From NCBI GenBank assembly GCA_008638375.1, contig CM018051.1:13322369-13386368 (forward strand): a DNA stretch of 64,000 bases, read 5' to 3'. Under the pieces are notes generated by a model. It searched no databases. It had not been told where the DNA came from and saw only the letters and a program-made list of their open reading frames with translations. The position numbers were made by a program, and so were the translations under genes. Positions 12,495 through 24,717 of the stretch are shown here, piece by piece. This DNA comes from Nyssa sinensis (taxonomy: Eukaryota; Streptophyta; Magnoliopsida; Cornales; Nyssaceae). Every line of letters begins with the position of its first letter. Position 1 is the stretch's first letter.

Positions 12495-13227
12495 AATCTG
12501 AATTCATCAAAACCAAGTGATTTCTCCGCCTTTGCATCTTCAGTCACAAATCCTCGTTTGGCTTGACCCTTTTTTCGTCGGAGCAACGTGGTTTAATTGG
12601 TACACCATGCCTGAATTGCAATATCTTGAATTTTTCTGTTTGCCCCATGATGATGCTGTTGTTAGTGTCGGTATTGATTATGTGATGCCCACCCGAAGAG
12701 TGATTTTTCCCCTTCCTTTTTTTTTTTTTTTAAATTATGCTGCATTTGTTGATCACAGATTTCTAGTTTTAAAGACAGCAGGAGGTCCAATTCTTTGATT
12801 TGCTTCTGTTTGTGTTTATCGAAGTTCCTTTTTCTTTTTCCTTTTATCATTTAATTGTCCAAAAAAGGGTGTATATGTATTGCATTTGTACTCAATTCCA
12901 ATATCAAGGAAAGTAGACTTTGTTGCTTGCCATCAAGTGCTTTCTGATATTACATTATTTGTAAACTAAAGATTTCAGCAGATGAAATGGTGGTTCTATT
13001 CTTTCAAACTGTGTTCAATTTTCTTTATGCATAAACAACTGTTTGCTTATTCCTAATTTGGTCAATTAAGAGTGAATGGTCTTTTGTAATGCAATGCGAT
13101 AGCAGTTGTATTGGAGTTTACATTTGATGAGAACAAATTATGCATTGTCAAAAAAATAGCCTCCTCACCATTCAATGGCAAAAGCACCCCCTTGAGCTCC
13201 ACCAGTTGGTAATTGGTCCACACTAGT
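12495..13227 (+). other. Villin 3' UTR and downstream flank
   Basis: Untranslated sequence follows the TAG stop at 12492-12494. It is T-rich and has no extended open frame. I could not fix the poly(A) site. The stretch ends at the target duplication of the next element. Confidence 0.6.
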
Positions 13228-13849
13228 TGTGACAGGGTCAATTTCAAGTACCAAATTTTCGCCTGTGATGGCGTTGTCACCGGACAACCAGCCACTCAAA
13301 ACACCCACAAACACACACATACAGTGTTTAGCACAGCGGAATAGAAAAGAAGACACCGGAGCATACAGGGAAAAACCCCCAACCTTTTATTCACTAACCC
13401 ACCGGAATTATGAATACAAAGGAATATGATTCCCGTAAGAATACAAGACACTCTGCTCATACACACAGAGAAACACAACAATGCTCTCAGCCTTGCTCTC
13501 TACACTATGCTCTGTCTTCTCTGTCTTCTCTGCCCGTTTACAAGAGACCTCGCACCTCTTTTATGGCCAGAAGTCTCAACCGTTCACATGTGATATGCAC
13601 ATGACATGTAGTTACTCCCAACTGCTAGGGTTTGTCACAGACTGCCATCTGTGCCATGCAGTTGTGCCCACAACTGCTAGGGCTATCTGAAGCCTGGGAT
13701 ACGCGCCACCTGTGAGATCTGTGCCTCACTTTGCCGCACACCATATGAGCCCTTGGATCAATGCGCCACCTGTGAGGATCCATGCCTCCCATTGCTGCAC
13801 ACTATCCATGCGCCAACTCAGTAGGCAGTTGCCTTGCGCCTTCTGTCAG

Positions 13850-13975
13850 CCCTGCAATTGCCTTGCGCAACAGCACCGCAACTGCCTTGCGCAACTGCAC
13901 GCAACTGTCTTGCGCAACCGCACTGCAACTGCCTTATTGCACGCAACTGCCTTGCGCAACTGCTAGCCCCGAGCC
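13850..13975. repeat. GC-rich minisatellite, copy 1
   Basis: About five imperfect units of roughly 24 bp carry the core CAACTGCCTTGCGCAAC. The purine/pyrimidine pattern leaves several frames open by chance, giving Ala/Cys/Arg/Asn-rich peptides that I do not regard as genes. Confidence 0.9.
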
Positions 13976-15084
13976 CTCATTCAAGGACACGGCCATATGC
14001 AGTCAGCCTTGAACCCGCGCACCTCTTGACCCAGCCCATGCTTCCGTGTTAGCCATCGTTGCCAAGCCATGCCCCTACATGCCTTGGTCTTCTTTAGCCG
14101 TATAGGCCACTCGCCCATGGGTGCCTCGAGGAGGTACTCTCCCCTATATATGTCAAAGTACAATTTACTCCTCTGACAGGAGTGGATACAACCACTTGCA
14201 AAACCAATCCTTCCCCCTGTGTGCATCTGCCTTGCCAAAGGCGACCCATGCACCAAACTGTTCACAAGCCATCAGTTGCACCAACTCTGAAACGTCTAAG
14301 TATCCCTCCAATACTTAGAATATTTTTGACCATCCTTCAAGACATTCCCACTCCCGAATATCATTCCCCTCTTGAATAACATTCCAAGTCCCGAATGTCT
14401 TTCCGCACTTGAATAACATTCTAAGTCAAAAATGTAATTCCACGACATAGCATGCCTCCCTCATGCCTATGCCAATGCCGTCAAGGCAGGACATGCCTCC
14501 CCATGCCCCATGCCTTCATGTCAACTCAGCAAGGGTCTCAAAACACCCATAACCACACACACAGTGTTTAGCACAGCAGAATAGGAAAGAAGACACCAGA
14601 GCACACAGGGAAAAACCCCCAACCTTTTATTCACTAACCCACCGGAATTATGAATACAAAGGAATATGATTCCCGTAGGAATACAAGACACTCTTGCTCA
14701 CACACAAAGAGAAACACACCAATGCTCTCAGCCTTGCTCTCTACACTATGCTCTGTCTTCTCTCCCGTTTACAAGAGACCTTGCACCCCTTTTATAGCCG
14801 AAGTCTTCAACCGCTCACATGTGACATACACATGACATGCAGTTACCCCCAACTGCTAGGGTTTGTCACAGACTGCCATCTGTGCCATGCAGTTGTGCCC
14901 ACAACTGCTAGTGCTATCCGAAGCCTGGGATACGCGCCACCTGTGAGGATCCGTGCCTCACTTTGCCGCACACAATAGAGGCCCTTGGATCAGCATGCCA
15001 CCTGTGAGGATCCGTGCCTCCCATTGTCGCACACTATCCATGCGCCAACTCAGTAGGCAGTTGCCTTACGCCTTCTGTCAGCCC

Positions 15085-15330
15085 CGCAATTGCCTTGCGC
15101 AACCGCACGCAACTGTCTTGCGCAACCGCCCCGCAACTACCTTGCGCAACTGCACGCAACTGCGTTGCGCAACCACACCGCAACTGCCTTGCGCAATTGC
15201 ACGCGCAAACTGCCTTGCGCAATTGCACGCAACTGCCTTGCGCAACCGCACTGCAACTGCCTTGCGCAACTGCACACAACTGCCTTGCGCAACCGCACCG
15301 CAACTGCCTTGCGCAACTGCTAGCCCCGAG
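15085..15330. repeat. GC-rich minisatellite, copy 2 (expanded)
   Basis: This is the same unit as at 13850-13975, with about twice as many copies (near ten). All three + frames and two - frames stay open through the array because the unit contains few stop-compatible triplets; this is an artefact of composition. Confidence 0.9.
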
Positions 15331-17268
15331 CCCTCACTCAAGGACACGGCCATATGCAGTCAGCCTTGAACCCGCGCACCTCTTGCCGCCGCCATGCTTC
15401 CGTGTTAGCCATCGTTGCCAAGCCATGCCCCCACATTGCCTGGTCTTCTTAGCCGATAGGCCATGCCATGGGTGCCTCGAGGAGGTACTCTCCCCTATAT
15501 ATGTCAAAGTACAATTTTACTCCTCTGACAGGAGTGGATACAACCACTTGCCAAAACCAATCCTTCCCCCTGTGTGCATCTGCCTTGCCAAAGGCGACCC
15601 ATGCACCAAACTGTTCACAAGCCATCAGTTGCACCAACTCTGAAACGTCTAAGTATCCCTCCAATACTTAGAATATTTTGACATATCCCAACTCTGGAAA
15701 GTCATTCCCACTTCCGAATTTTATTCCATCCTTGAATAGCATTCCAAGTCCCGAATGCGGAAACCGAATGTCTTTCCGCACTTGAATAACATTCCAAGTC
15801 TGAATGTTATTCCAAGGCATAGCATGCCTCCCCATGCCCATGCCAATGTCACCAAGGCCGGACATGCCTCCCCATGCCCCAAGCCGCCGTGTCAACTTAG
15901 TAAGGGTCTAACACCATGCCTCCATGTCAACTCAGCAAGGGTCTGACACTAGTCCACTATTAGGCCATATTTGTTTTGTTTGACGGGATAAGAGGGCGGA
16001 TGGGATAAGTGATATTCTATCTAATGTTTGGATATTTATTTAGAATGAGATACCTTATAATTATATTTCATACCGGTGGTGTTATTTTTATCTCATGCTC
16101 AACGATGTAAAAAAATATTTTTTTTTCTAAAAAAAAAAAACCTTGATCAGTCTCTTATGACAAGAAAAAGAGAGAAGAGGGAGGAGATTGTTTAATTACT
16201 ATTGACTCAACCTATATATATTTTTGTAACATATTACCAACACTGTTGATGATATTTTTGGGCTATTCAATATAGATTTTAAATGTATCAACTATTTTTG
16301 TTTTCTTAGATCTATTGGGAATTATTTTTATTAATACTTGTAAATAATAAATTATTAAATTTGTTGAATCCTCTTTTATTTATTTGTATCTCTTTAATGT
16401 TCTTTTTTTTTTTTGGAAATTTTTTAGCATATATTTTAGAAAAATATTTTTTAGGAATTTAATTTTCTAGGATCTCAAAAAAAAAAAAAAAAACTATTGA
16501 GAATAAAATTTTAATCTCATAAGATTTTATTATTTTTTTAATAATTATATTGATCTATGTATAAAATTAAAAGAAATCTTAAATTTTTATACCAAAACTT
16601 TAATTCCAAATAATATGATAATAGATTATTGGTAAAATGTTTAACATGTATCTAAACTACTACTAATAGTGTTATGATACATCATTTCGGACGTAAAATT
16701 GGGACAGAGAGTATTACTCAAATGAGTTTAAAGTATACAACATATCTGAATTTTTAATTCAGGCATGCTCCAAACATTAGATTAAAATATTTAATATTTC
16801 ATAAAATTTTATTTTTTATATGATTCGAACATATCTTATTTGATATGATATTTTTATTCGACCGTTCAAATGAGGCCTCAGGAAGAAGAAAAAAAAAAAG
16901 TGGGTTGTGTTTCTGGACTTTGGTCTGTGTGATAAGGGAAACATTTGTTAAATTGATGGGCCACTTTGTTATTTTGGTGTTGGAGGCTCTACAAGTGCGC
17001 ATCTCAACCATACCACTTTGAGTCACTTATCCAAAGCACCTGTACCACTTGAAATGATCATTGACTCTTTAGTCCTTATAATAAGGTAATTCAATGTGGC
17101 CCATCTTGTTTTCTTAATTAGAAGTGCCTTTTTTTTAATATCTCTTTTGGCAGGCAACACTTATTTTATAAGGGTCCTCAACTTGATTCTTATTCTGCTA
17201 CTTTAGTTTGTCTAAAAAAATCTTTTAGAAACTTTTTATGGGCTAATATAAAACTGATATGGGTTGTG

Positions 17269-17272
17269 AAGA

Positions 17273-17317
<45 letters not shown>
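17269..17317. repeat. GA dinucleotide microsatellite
   Basis: An AG/GA run of nearly 50 bp, slightly imperfect at its start. Confidence 0.95.
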
Positions 17318-17320
<3 letters not shown>

Positions 17321-17432
17321 CAAAATCTATGAACCAAATGGAGCCTTAAAATAAATTAAAAATAATGTGATGTAGGTAATCTCTTGAATTTTTGGTAGTT
17401 CTATACTTGTAGTGATAGTTAAAAAAAACTGA

Positions 17433-17464
<32 letters not shown>

Positions 17465-19602
17465 TCACACACCCTTACATGTATGAAAATTTTGGAATGG
17501 TGGAGCATTTACCCGAATCAAAACGGGGCATAATTTTGTAAGTTAAACAAGCCTTTTTAACAAAAGATGAATGTTTCTAAAAAAAATAATAAAAAGGGTA
17601 ACTATGAACCTAAGAAAGTGCGATTCAAAATGTCAATCCCTCTCACAGCCTCGCAAAAAAATGGATTTATTAATGTCAAATTATTTGAAATGCAAAATTT
17701 GGTATCAAAATTTAGTATTACTAAACACATCAGAGATTTAATTTGGCAAACAACAAATAATTAATAAAATGACATTTAAAAATGAGAAATGAATTTAAGG
17801 GTTCAAAACTTATCATCCACAATAATAACAATAATATATTTTTTTGTTTTTAAATTTTAGTTAGCACTTTGAATTTCTCTTTTACAATGTGAAATGTCAA
17901 TTCACAAAAAGTTTATAGAGACATAAGGTGGAATAAATGATAAACAAGAATCTTGACAAAAGACAAAAGTACTCCTAACATTTTCCTCATATTTTGATGG
18001 TGAGTGCCTCATTTTGTTACCTTTAATTGTAAAAATGTAATTTGGTAATTTTTGAGACTTAGCTACAAAATTTCTAGCTTTCGAGGGCATTTTAGTCTTT
18101 TTGCAAGATGTTTTGGGATATATCTTCTTATTTAGGGGAAATTTCGTTATTTTCTAGGTTTTACTAGGATACTTCCTTATTTAGGGGCATTTTGGAACTT
18201 TTAAAATTATATTAGGTCTAGGAATATTAATTTTATGCGTTTTAGTCGTTGGGGATATTTTGGTCATTTTCTTAGACTTTCTAGAGGTTTCTTATATTTT
18301 AGGGGCATTTTGATAAATTTTCAAATCTTGAGGGAATTTCAGTAGTTTTCATAACTCTTGAGGGTATTTTTGTAGTTTTGCAGCCCTGTAGGAATTTTTT
18401 AATTTTTCATGGGCATTATGTAATATTGGATGATAAAATTCTTGATAATTTTAGGATTTTCAGATGAGGTATTTCTTGCATTCTCATTAGTCCATTTCAG
18501 TAGATTTTATTGTAATTACTTCATGTCATTTTCTAATTTAGATAGTTAGTGATAATATAGGATTTATCAAGTGGTTATGAGATAAATTGAATTTTCATAC
18601 AATTATCTAACATCCTATTGGCTGATAAAAAATGGACAAAATCCTATTGGTTTAATTTTATTTTTCATCTTCTTTTTGTTTCTAGGATACTTCCCTTTTG
18701 GACAATTAGGATTTTATTTTATTTTTTTAGGATAATTATCATCTAATATATCATTCAAAACTTGATCTTGGCCATTATGAAACTTCTCCTATAGGGTTAG
18801 GGATCATAAGTTGGCCATTATTTCTTTTACTTTTATCACCATTGGTGAAAGTGAATAAAATTGTAAAACTACATTATTTCTGATTCCACCACATGAAAAC
18901 ATAATTATGCTTTTGGGCTTGAACCAAAATGCCATCAAATCCCCATTCCTCCTTTTTATTTTCTTTATTTCATCTTTGTTGTTACCTTTATTTAAAAGAT
19001 CATAGGTTGGACATTAATTTATTTAGATTATAAATGATTATGATATATCTTTTAAAAAAAAATGATTGTAATAATTTGCTCTTTAAAGAAGATGTTAATT
19101 GTTATTTTCATTCAGTTATGAATTGGGTTGAGTTATTTTCCAGACCTATATTTGAGAGGCTCGTAGTTTAAGTTTTTGTGGGGTTGATTATGTTGATTGA
19201 TTGTAATATGTTAGGTTATGTTTGGTATAATGAAATGGGAATTTCAGGAATGTCTTTTCAAATTTCTTCTTTCTTTATTCTTATGGGGCGCTCACTCATG
19301 GGTCTTTGAATAAGTGCATAATTGGTATAAGATCTAATCCAAATTTCTTTAACTAAAAAAGTCTCATTTTTTACTTGACCAGAATAATCCCTTCATGTAA
19401 AACACAGAAGAAAGAGTTGAAGTTCCCAGTTCATGTGCTCATCCGCTACCATGTCATCAATCCTTTGTTTTAGAAATTTCAAAATTAAATAACTTGTAAT
19501 ATATAAATCAATTTTTCATAACAATTATATATTTGGATTCTGAAAAATTGAAATTTATCAAACAAGATCTGTATTGCATAGAAAATTCTATATATAAAAA
19601 AA

Positions 19603-20020
19603 ATTACACATGTTTTTAACAATGCATCAAACAATTTTTATTCCTTAGGAAAGTGGTAATACTCTAACATTAATAAAACAAAAAAACAAGTTAAAAATTC
19701 TATCAAAAAACTCGTATTTTTTAAGGCTTCGGATAGAGAAATTTTTTAAATAAAAAAAGTATTACACATGTTTTTAACAATGCATCAAACAATTTTTATT
19801 CCTTAGGAAAGTGGTAATACTCTAACATTGATAAAATAAAATAAAAATAAATTAAGAATTTTGTTAAAAAACTCGTATTTTTTCAACAGAGAATTTAAAA
19901 GTCTCTGCCGTTGGACAGAGAAATTTGAGAAATTTCCTAAATAAAAAAAGTATTACACATTGATTTTAACAATACATCAAATAACTTTTATTCCTTAGGA
20001 AAGTGGTAATACTCAAAAAA
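19603..20020. repeat. Three-copy tandem repeat, period about 158-191 bp
   Basis: The block ATTACACATG...CCTTAGGAAAGTGGTAATACTC starts at 19603, 19761 and 19952. The first two copies are nearly identical over about 75 bp and the third is more diverged. The spacers share CTCGTATTTTTT and AAAGTATTACAC. No coding sense is seen. Confidence 0.85.
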
Positions 20021-20929
20021 AAAAAAAAATTAGATAAAGAAAAGAATACACAACTAAACAAAATATAGAAACGAAGAAAATTCTCTATAAAAAAAATAGA
20101 TTTGAATTATTTTTCACTGATAAAATGATAAGAAATTGTGTCCTTTAGGACGCATATAACTCTAATTGCTAACAATAGAAGAAAATACATTGATACATAC
20201 AACTTAGAATGCTTAGATTTTTTAAGAAGCTACATAGTGACCCTGATAGTTTTGACTTTCTGAGGATTCTTACAGAATTAGACGTGTGAGAGGTTAGTCC
20301 AGTCTTAGAATCTTCCCAGATTCTCATTGCCTTTAAACTGAGCTTTCTCTACCATATAAAAAATCTTTCACCAAAGTGTCAATTCCTTCAAGTAGTGTCT
20401 GTGTCAATCAGTTGGAGAATTAGAGTCTCATGTATATAGGAATTATTGTTCCATCACAACCATGGAAGCTCCATTCCACAATGAACCTGCCTCACATGAT
20501 CAATCATCAATTCAATCAAGAACAAGACACCAAAACCAAGAACTTACCTTATATCCAACGCCGCCACCACGACCCACAAATACACCACAAGTATTGATAC
20601 ACCTTCCACCAAGCCCTCTGTAATGACAATAAATTCTGCCCCAAATTAAACCATATAATCTCCATTGATAATACTTCCAACTACAAAGACACTAACACGC
20701 AAAAACCAAAGTTCATTGAATTGATTGATAAATTCGTAACATAATATAATTGAATCTCAAAGAAACAAGTTATCATGCAAGAGATTTATTAGGTAACGAG
20801 ACTCAATTTTCTACTCAAAGGATCAAAGACAATCGATTTTTCTTTCTTAATGAACGTGATTTGAGGATCGTCAGAAATCGAAGTTCCTCGTTCTAGAGAT
20901 GAGAGACAAAGATGAGGGATGGTGGTGGC

Positions 20930-20957
20930 TACTACAAGAAAATAGGTCTTTCGCAAC
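20930..20957. repeat. CACTA terminal inverted repeat, left
   Basis: TACTACAAGAAAATAGG(T)CTTTCG pairs with the right end at 30024-30046. The first base is T where the family has C. Confidence 0.85.
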
Positions 20958-20989
20958 ATTTTACATACGTTGTTAAAGGGTTTAAAAAC

Positions 20990-21460
20990 AGCCATTTATT
21001 ATAATTGTGGCATTTTTTCGGCTTTTTATCTTTTTGACACCAATGCCTCCGTCGAAATTTTGTTGCAGCACTTCAACAACTGCCGCAAATTATTTGTAGC
21101 GTTTTTAGTGGCGAATTGATTTGCCGATAAAATGTTTGACGAATATGGGTATAAATGACACATTTAGTGGCGTTTTTCTAGTTTTTGGTGGCACTTTCGC
21201 AACCGCCGCTAATAAACAACATTTATGGCCATTATATAAACACCGCTAAAGCCTTTTCGTAGTGGCATTTAACAAACGCCACAATTCTGAAAGTGTTTGT
21301 GACCATTTTACAACCGCCGCAACAACATTTGTGGCGTTTATCATTTCTAACAATTATTTTACCTGCCGCTAAAAGCATTTAATTTTGTGATAATTCTTTA
21401 AGCGCCGCAAAAAAATTTGTGGCAGTTTATCTTTTGCCGTAATTTTTTATATGAAAAAAA
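20990..21460. repeat. CACTA left subterminal repeat region
   Basis: Numerous short direct and inverted motifs of the GTGGC(G/A)TTT and AACCGCCGC types occur, spaced by tens of bases. In En/Spm such subterminal motifs are the binding sites of the TNPA protein; that role here is inferred. Confidence 0.7.
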
Positions 21461-21915
21461 AACTACCGCTAATATACTCCTAATCAATGACCACTTTTAA
21501 AAATGATTTTAACCTATTCCTCCAAAATTTTAAACACATTCACTAATTAAGTACACTAAACACTCCATACATCAATCCACACATAAGATGTCTTATACCA
21601 AAACTCATCCATTCATATAAAACCAAATTAAAATCTCACTTAACATCACCAACTCAAATCCAAATTAATATCCATACAAATAAAATCTAAGATAGAACAT
21701 CTCCCAATATCCAAGTAAGATAGTCATCAAACAAGTAACAAATACATTAGTCATTAACAACCAAATAACTAGGAAAAAAATTTCCTAAAGAAAAGTCTCA
21801 AACAAGTAAAAGGCATGCTAATTAGAATGAACTCCAACTCCAAGCAGCATTAACAACAGCCCACCATAAAAAACAATAATCCAACAAGAAGCCGAACATC
21901 AAAGACAATAATCCG

Positions 21916-24410
21916 TCATTTACTCATTCTCATTAACCTGACAAAATGTAAAATAAATAAATAAATTAGTTTATACAAGCTAATATTTAGTTGCAAAATC
22001 ATGATATTAGAAAAAATAACACATACCATATCACTAATTTTCCATGCAATATTTTCTCCACTAGCCTCTTGAAGCATGTCAACACTATCAAGGGGCCTTA
22101 TCAAAGGATAGCGGGGCTTTGCAACCTCCTTAATATTTACTTCACAAAAGTATGGTCCAAGTGCCACCCCTTCTACTTTTCTTGATGGGTCCAAACTAAT
22201 AATGGATCACTTTGCCACAACTACTTTAGGTATTTGGAAGCTAAGAAGAACTTTCATTTCCACCTACAATTATCATTATTACCCTTTTTAAAAATAAACC
22301 TAACTATTTAAGATTTTAGTTATTATATAGTTATATAGACCTAGCAAAAAAAATCATATGTATGGAGTATTGGATTATAAGAAAATGTTGTAATTATTAA
22401 ATGAAAGACTTATCCTTAATTAGAGTATCATTGTTATGATGAGGTTGCTTCTTTATTTTTTTGTTGGAGGTTCCTACATTAGATATTTGAATTGAATGAT
22501 ACGAGTCAATAATTACTAATGTAATCAGCCAAAAAGAAAACATATCTAACCTCATGAGGCAAAGAAGGTGGTGTCTGTGAGGGAGATGATAACTGATCAT
22601 CTGAGTTTGCACCCGCTGATAGATGTGGTTGGTGAGCACTTGATGCATCCGAAACCTATTTTAAATTAAATAATTATATTGTGTATTGATTTTTTTAAAT
22701 GAAGATCAATATAATCTTAAATTTATAAACCCTTAAATTTATCATACCTATCCAGTACTAGAACCAATAAAAGGTGCACCATTCATTGGAAATCCTATCT
22801 TTTGCATATGAACTCATGTTATCTCAATTGTTGTGAATAACGATTCACATTTATTCTTCCATTCGTTGATCTCACCCTGCATCTTATCTAACTTTTCTTT
22901 CGTATACTCCGATTCTCTCTTATTCTCTTCATCTCGTTTACGAGTAAATAAAGCAGATGGGGTGGAACCTAAGCCGTAAGTCCTCACACGACCATACCTT
23001 TCTTTTCCCATTATATTGGAGAAAACCTCCTCACGAAAATCTAATGTTTGTAAAGATTTTGGTACCTGTAAAAGTTGTTCATTGAACTTTTCCCGCAAAA
23101 TTTTCATAGTTAGTGGATATAGTAAATAATAAACATCATTTTCATACAAATATGACATTTTTCTATGTTCATAATATGTATTAAACATACAAATGTATCA
23201 GTTGATGCCTGGTCAACTATTTGACCTTTTTTCTTAGTATATGTTTGAATTAACAATGTATTTCGATCTGGTTCCTTCCTAGTAGTTTTCTTCAACTACA
23301 TTAAAAGATAGTGTAAACATTTGTATTAAATTAAATATGTATAAGTGCACAATATAATAACTTAAAATTCTCTTACAACTTAATATTTTATTTTACCTTA
23401 TCCCGAACACAGCAATGGGTCATTCTTCCAATTCAATGGCTCGTCTTCTGCTTAGCACGATTAGCTTTATTGATTTTGCTATGTTCCTATAATAAATTAT
23501 AGATTTTCAAGAAAATTTGTCAATAAATTGTGTAAGATAGATAAATAAAAAAATTATAGACAACTAGTATATAAGTTTCATACCTTTGCAGATTGAGAAC
23601 CCCAATGTTGGACTAGATATTCCCACTGATTTTCTATTACCCTATCTGGACGATGCGGAAGGTGCTCTTCATCAGTGTCAAATGCATCATAGAAATCTTT
23701 TTTCAAGCGACATTTCCAGTCCCTCCATTTCTTAGCAAGGAATTTCATGCAGTTGGATTTAAATATATCTTCTACTCTAGTATTTTCCTGTATTAAAAAA
23801 ATTACATATGTAAACATCATATAAATAAAAATAAAAAAGGATTCTAAAATATCATTATTATATGTTCTTATAGTTCTTATACCTTCACATCATCAAAAAT
23901 ACGATTCTTAAATTCTTTCGGCACATTTCTCTAATCTTTATATGTTAGGGGTAATCTTAGTCCGCTTTTAGCTATAATACCCAATTGTGTTTGAAGAGCT
24001 GCTACCTTGTCTTCAATTAGGAGCAATAGCTCATCCAACTCGACATTTAATACATGCCTTGTACCTTCTGAAGGATTTTCTTGAGAAGGTCCTCGATATT
24101 GAGAATAATTAGTAAAAGGTACTGAACTTGGACCTGATCAATGTTAAAAATTACATAAATATGGACACTCTTTAATATAGGAAAATGCATGAAATTTGAA
24201 TTAAAAATAACACATGTTAATATAGAAGTACATGCATACCTGCAGAAATGCTTGACGGAGATTGTGGTAATGTATGAATTGGTGGATGGTGGTGGTGGTG
24301 GTGGTGGTAGTGGTCGGGGAGGGTTGGTTTGGGGTTAGGGTTGATTGGTGGTGGGGCACGTGGGTTTATTGATTTTTCCAAATATGTTATCTTTCGTGGC
24401 CTTATGTTAA
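21916..24410 (-). pseudogene. TnpA-like Transposase_24 gene of the CACTA element, decayed
   Basis: Family resemblance is to the plant En/Spm Transposase_24 (Ptta/En/Spm) proteins, which bind element ends. Ordered pieces on the - strand: a Pro/His-rich start (about 24400-24240) ending at a donor-like GTATGC; 'LDELLLLIEDKVAALQTQLG' to 'LPLTYKD' (about 24135-23930); 'KWRDWKCRLKKDFYDAF' to 'DRVIENQWEYLVQHWGS' (23790-23580); 'RVRTYGLGSTPSALF' with a charged coiled-coil-like stretch (23070-22815); and a C-terminal block 'RYPLIRPLDSVDMLQEASG' (22194-22000). A TAG at 23931-23933 replaces the usual Trp of the 'YKDWR' motif. Intron borders are only partly resolved. Confidence 0.75.
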
Positions 24411-24717
24411 AAAAAATTGTAAGATTAGATAGAACTTAAACAACCATTAAAAGAAGTTAATAATTCAAATAATCATTACAATGATAAAGAATGGGTATAT
24501 GTGTTAAAAAAAAATATACATACACACACACACACACACACTATAATAAGTTCATACAAGAATAAAATGTTGAATATTAAAAACAAAATAAAATGATATT
24601 ATAAAATTGCTAATCATTATCACTCTCAGTGTCAACATCATCATCACTTTCAGTGTCAACATCATCATCTTCAACAATATTTACATTAATTGTTGCTCCA
24701 TCGACACTAAGCATAAC

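Larger units (their letters stand above)
13290..15930. repeat. Large tandem duplication, two copies offset by about 1240 bp
   Basis: The marker CAGTGTTTAGCACAGC occurs at 13322 and 14562. The following several hundred bases match closely, including the GGAATATGATTCCCGTA segment, the TATA-like motif and the CCGAATGTC segment. Copy 2 is longer because its internal minisatellite is expanded and its distal end has an extra module. Confidence 0.9.
13228..15948 (-). mobile_element. LTR-like element (solo LTR or LTR-LTR tandem) with TSD CTAGT
   Basis: On the - strand the element starts TGTCAGACCCTTGCTG at 15948 and ends CCCTGTCACA at 13228, giving LTR-type TG...CA ends. CTAGT flanks it at 13223-13227 and 15949-15953. 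Each of two internal copies has an ordered TATA-like motif (- strand TATATAGGGGAG, + strand about 14151 and 15494) and then AATAAA (+ strand about 13386 and 14626), as in U3-R of an LTR. No gag or pol is visible. Length is 2721 bp, and the region from about 14538 to 15948 repeats the layout of 13290-14538. The LTR reading is inference from these signals. Confidence 0.6.
15954..20340. other. Intergenic AT-rich sequence, no gene recognised
   Basis: No open frame longer than about 75 codons with family resemblance is present. The stretch holds a GA microsatellite (17269-17317), a TA run (17437-17463), T/A homopolymers, repeated 'GGGCATTTT'-type motifs at 18080-18420, and the tandem repeat at 19603-20020. 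Confidence 0.6.

Noticed and set aside
13165..13356. 63-codon - strand frame ending 'GGAQGGAFAIEW', considered as the last exon of a gene
   Set aside because: It crosses the proposed LTR end and CTAGT flank at 13223-13228, with no homologue I recognise and no supporting splice site.
13850..15330. Possible CRISPR-like array
   Set aside because: Units are contiguous imperfect repeats without unique spacers, in a plant nuclear context; this is a minisatellite.
15014..15643. 209-codon + strand frame through the minisatellite
   Set aside because: It owes its length to the repeated GC-rich unit, which is open in several frames at once; it has no family resemblance and spans LTR-like signals.
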